Both the position numbers and the translations under genes were made by a program. DNA of 64,000 bases from Methylophaga thalassica MP (GTDB lineage: Bacteria > Pseudomonadota > Gammaproteobacteria > Nitrosococcales > Methylophagaceae), in NCBI RefSeq assembly GCF_000214595.1, contig NZ_AFIG01000001.1:1282382-1346381 (forward strand), in the 5' to 3' direction. The notes beneath the pieces were generated by a model. The model had not been told where the DNA came from. It saw only the letters and a program-made list of their open reading frames with translations, and did no database searches. Below are positions 61,310 to 64,000 of the stretch, in pieces; the first letter of the stretch is position 1; each line of letters begins with the position of its first letter.

Positions 61310-64000
61310 ACGCATCAGCGCATCAGGAAAAGCATTTTCAACGTTACATTGTTGAGAGGCTGGTCGAGCAAGGCTGGAAGCTGGGAGATACCAAACACTA
61401 CGATACCGAACGAGCGCTTTACCCGGAAGACCTCGAAGCCTGGATAAAAACTAGCGGCCAAAAGGATAAATGGGAGAAGCTGGAGCGGTTAAATGGTACA
61501 AAAACCCTCGACGTGGTGGTGGAGCGACTGACCAAGGCATTGGAGCAACAGGGTGCAGTTCAGGTGCTACGTCAAGGCTTCTCAATTGCAGGCTGTGGTC
61601 TGATTGAAATGACTGAAACTGCCCCTGAAGATATGCGCAACGAAGCGGTGATAGAGCGCTACAAGGCCAATATTCTGCGTGTTGTACCGGAACTGAAATA
61701 CCATCCTGCGCGTGAGTTTGCGATTGACTTAGTATTCTTCATCAATGGCCTGCCTGTAGCAACTGTTGAGCTAAAAACGGACTTCACCCAGTCAGCGGAA
61801 GCGGCTATGGAGCAATACCAACAAGACCGACTGCCATTTGACCCCAAAACCAAGCGTAAAGAACCTTTATTGACCTTTAAGCGCGGTGCCGTGGTGCATT
61901 TTGCCATGTCGGATTCTGAAATCATGATGGCGACCAAACTGGATGGCGTAAATACCTTCTTCCTGCCCTTCAATAAAGGGCATGAGGGGCGAGCTGGCAA
62001 CCCACCTGGTGAAAAGAAACCGGATGGTAGCATTGAATACCCTGTCGCTTACTTTTGGGAGGATGTGTGCCAACCCGATGCATGGTTACGCATATTCCAT
62101 AGCTTTGTGTATGTAGAGAAAAAAGATGTGGTTGATATTCATGGCAATTGGTCCAAAAAAGAAACGCTCATTTTTCCGCGTTTTCATCAATGGACGGCAG
62201 TGAATAACATGATTGCAGATGCCCGCAAGAACGGTGCAGGCATGACCTATCTGGCTGACCATAGCGCCGGATCAGGCAAGACCAGTACTATTTCATGGAC
62301 GGCTCATGATTTAGTGAAATTACGGGAAGACAATGGCGATGCGGTATTTAACAGTGTCATTATTGTAACCGACCGTAATGTATTAGATGGGCAACTACAA
62401 GATGCTGTAAAGCAAATTGACCATCAGTTTGGTGTGATTGCTGCGATAGATCGACAGAAGTCATCGCAATCAAAAAGCAAGCAACTTTCAGAGGCCTTGA
62501 TCAATGGTACACCTATAGTTGTGGTCACTATTCAGACCTTCCCTTACGCCATGGAAGCAGTTATTACCGACAAGGCACTTAAGGGTAAGCGCTTTGCTGT
62601 GATTATCGATGAAGCCCATAATTCTCAAACAGGTTCTACCGCCGCCAAATTACAGACCGCTCTTGGGATGAGTGGGCACGGAAAAATGTCCAGCATGACT
62701 GTGGATGAACTGTTAGAGCAACTGCAAAAATCACGTGCTCGGCCCGACAACATTAGCTACTTCGCGTTTACAGGTACACCTAAACACGCGACCTTAATGC
62801 TCTTTGGTCGACCTGAAGACACGTCAAATCCGACATCAAAAGAAAATCCACCCAAAGCTTTTCACAAGTACACCATGCGACAAGCAATTGAAGAAGGCTT
62901 TATCCTTGATGTTTTAAAAGGATACGTACCGTATCAAACCGCCTTTAATCTGTCGAAACAGCTTGAAGACAGTAAGCGTGTGAGTGGTAAGGCAGCAAAA
63001 CGTGCATTAGCTCAATGGATGGCACTACATCCGACCAATGTTACTCAGAAAGTCCAATTCATTATTGAGCATTTCTCTAAAAACGTGGCGCACCGTTTAG
63101 ATGGGAAGGCGAAGGCAATGGTTGTAACGAGTTCACGAGCTGCCGCTATTCGCTACAAGAAAGCGTTTGACCGTTATATTGAATTACATAGCGAATACAG
63201 TTTCATCCATTCGTTGGTAGCCTTTTCTGGCAAAATGACTGGAAAACAGGTGATGCACAATGATGATGAGGCTTTTGAAGAGGTATTCGTTATTGACGAA
63301 AACGAGGAATTTACCGAACAAAGCATGAATCCTGATGTACAAGGTCAAGACTTACGCTTTGCGTTTGATCGCCCTGAATATAGAGTGATGCTAGTTGCTG
63401 ACAAATTCCAAACGGGATTTGATCAACCGAAGTTAGTGGCAATGTATGTCGATAAAAAAATTGCTAACCACGTCGAAATTGTGCAGACGTTTTCACGTTT
63501 GAACCGCATGGCTCCAGGAAAAGATGAAGTATTCATAATCGACTTTGTGAATGATCCGGCCAATGTACGGTATGCCTTCTCACTCTATGACGACGGTGCG
63601 CATATCGATGATGTTCAAGAACTGAATGTGGTTTATGAAATAAAAGAGCGGTTGGACGAACATGGCCTTTACAGCGAGAAAGACTTGATCGCTTTCAAAG
63701 AAGCCCGCTTCAAAACCATTCGCGATATTACTCACTCTCAAACTCCGCAACACAAGGCGCTTTATGCGGCAACAGAAGCTGCTACTCGTCTTTATAATGA
63801 AAAAATGAAAATGCTTCGCGATGCGATGGCAACGTGGGAGGGGGCTTTTGAAAAGGCTCGTGCGCAAGGTGATGAAGCAGGGATGAAATCAGCAGATCAT
63901 CATCAAGATGAATATGCAGAGCAGATTAAATCCTTATTGGGTTTTAAGTCGGATCTAGGGCGCTTCTGCCGAACCTATTCTTATGTGGCACAACTTATTG
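61306..64000 (+). CDS. hsdR: Type I restriction endonuclease subunit HsdR, 3'-truncated by the window
   Basis: The frame is open for 898 codons from ATG 61306 to the window end, so the stop lies outside. The nuclease core is seen in FAIDLVFFINGLPVATVELK near residue 140-155 (D and ExK-type ligands). Superfamily 2 motor motifs follow: Walker A HSAGSGKTS near 320, DEAH near 434, and TGTPK. It translocates DNA and cuts unmethylated foreign DNA. It is the last of three genes joined by ATGA overlaps. Confidence 0.95.
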   Translation, partial: MNASAHQEKHFQRYIVERLVEQGWKLGDTKHYDTERALYPEDLEAWIKTSGQKDKWEKLERLNGTKTLDVVVERLTKALEQQGAVQVLRQGFSIAGCGLIEMTETAPEDMRNEAVIERYKANILRVVPELKYHPAREFAIDLVFFINGLPVATVELKTDFTQSAEAAMEQYQQDRLPFDPKTKRKEPLLTFKRGAVVHFAMSDSEIMMATKLDGVNTFFLPFNKGHEGRAGNPPGEKKPDGSIEYPVAYFWEDVCQPDAWLRIFHSFVYVEKKDVVDIHGNWSKKETLIFPRFHQWTAVNNMIADARKNGAGMTYLADHSAGSGKTSTISWTAHDLVKLREDNGDAVFNSVIIVTDRNVLDGQLQDAVKQIDHQFGVIAAIDRQKSSQSKSKQLSEALINGTPIVVVTIQTFPYAMEAVITDKALKGKRFAVIIDEAHNSQTGSTAAKLQTALGMSGHGKMSSMTVDELLEQLQKSRARPDNISYFAFTGTPKHATLMLFGRPEDTSNPTSKENPPKAFHKYTMRQAIEEGFILDVLKGYVPYQTAFNLSKQLEDSKRVSGKAAKRALAQWMALHPTNVTQKVQFIIEHFSKNVAHRLDGKAKAMVVTSSRAAAIRYKKAFDRYIELHSEYSFIHSLVAFSGKMTGKQVMHNDDEAFEEVFVIDENEEFTEQSMNPDVQGQDLRFAFDRPEYRVMLVADKFQTGFDQPKLVAMYVDKKIANHVEIVQTFSRLNRMAPGKDEVFIIDFVNDPANVRYAFSLYDDGAHIDDVQELNVVYEIKERLDEHGLYSEKDLIAFKEARFKTIRDITHSQTPQHKALYAATEAATRLYNEKMKMLRDAMATWEGAFEKARAQGDEAGMKSADHHQDEYAEQIKSLLGFKSDLGRFCRTYSYVAQLI

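Noticed and set aside
61659-63867. Leftward open frames inside hsdR
   Set aside because: They lie opposite a continuous 898-codon HsdR frame with all motor and nuclease motifs.

Overview
This window is a chromosomal segment of a gammaproteobacterium. The evidence is gene order: a DUF177-rpmF-plsX-fabHDG-acpP-fabF-pabC-mltG-tmk-holB-pilZ-tatD run, tig-clpP-clpX-lon, dedD-cvpA-purF, dapA-bamC-(MBL)-purC, holD-rimI, and a class Ia nrdAB with two ATP cones. The order ilvB-ilvH-ilvC-pssA-leuA and the amgK-murU pair point away from enterics, towards a free-living, amino-acid-prototrophic, motile or pilus-bearing lineage. A Methylophaga-like member of the Thiotrichales is my guess, but no taxon-defining gene is present. 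GC looks to be in the low-to-mid 40s by eye.

Layout. 1-4,121: end of the kdpDE two-component pair, a PBP4-type DD-carboxypeptidase and the ABC-F translation factor EttA. 4,220-5,938: small genes (a zinc-ribbon-like protein, an exported protein, a CbiX-type chelatase, an orphan Hpt protein). 5,935-16,718: one long leftward cluster for fatty-acid synthesis plus tmk, holB, mltG, pabC, pilZ and tatD, driven at least in part by a strong sigma70-like promoter in front of the DUF177 gene. 16,769-19,583: purF, cvpA and dedD, the last with a (Ala-Pro)25 hexanucleotide tandem repeat. 19,599-25,501: the proteolysis block lon, clpX, clpP, tig, followed by tRNA-Leu(UAG). 25,718-28,662: an unusual trio encoding NERD, 5'-nucleotidase and HDOD-GAF proteins. 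28,730-34,225: cation efflux, phosphoglucomutase, Maf, and amgK-murU for cell-wall recycling. 34,247-43,858: arginine genes (argF, argD), sodB, rimI, holD, leuA, pssA and ilvCHB. 44,023-49,605: pyrC, a diguanylate cyclase, purC, an MBL hydrolase, bamC and dapA. 49,725-53,145: bcp, a chemoreceptor of unusual topology and a small membrane protein. 53,146-57,605: nrdAB with a well-formed regulatory region. 57,606-64,000: an accessory island with a truncated DUF262 gene and a type I restriction-modification operon, hsdM-hsdS-hsdR, cut by the window end.

Most of the window is conserved housekeeping sequence, and I see no clearly new multi-gene system. The items most worth a second look are regulatory or accessory: the promoter/NrdR/DnaA-box arrangement in front of nrdAB; a sigma32-like promoter for lon whose -35 element lies inside the clpX terminator; a sigma54-like promoter in front of a chemoreceptor that lacks an N-terminal membrane anchor; the (AP)25 repeat; the NERD/5'-nucleotidase/HDOD trio with a possible ATT start; and the DUF262 remnant with paired palindromes in front of hsdMSR.
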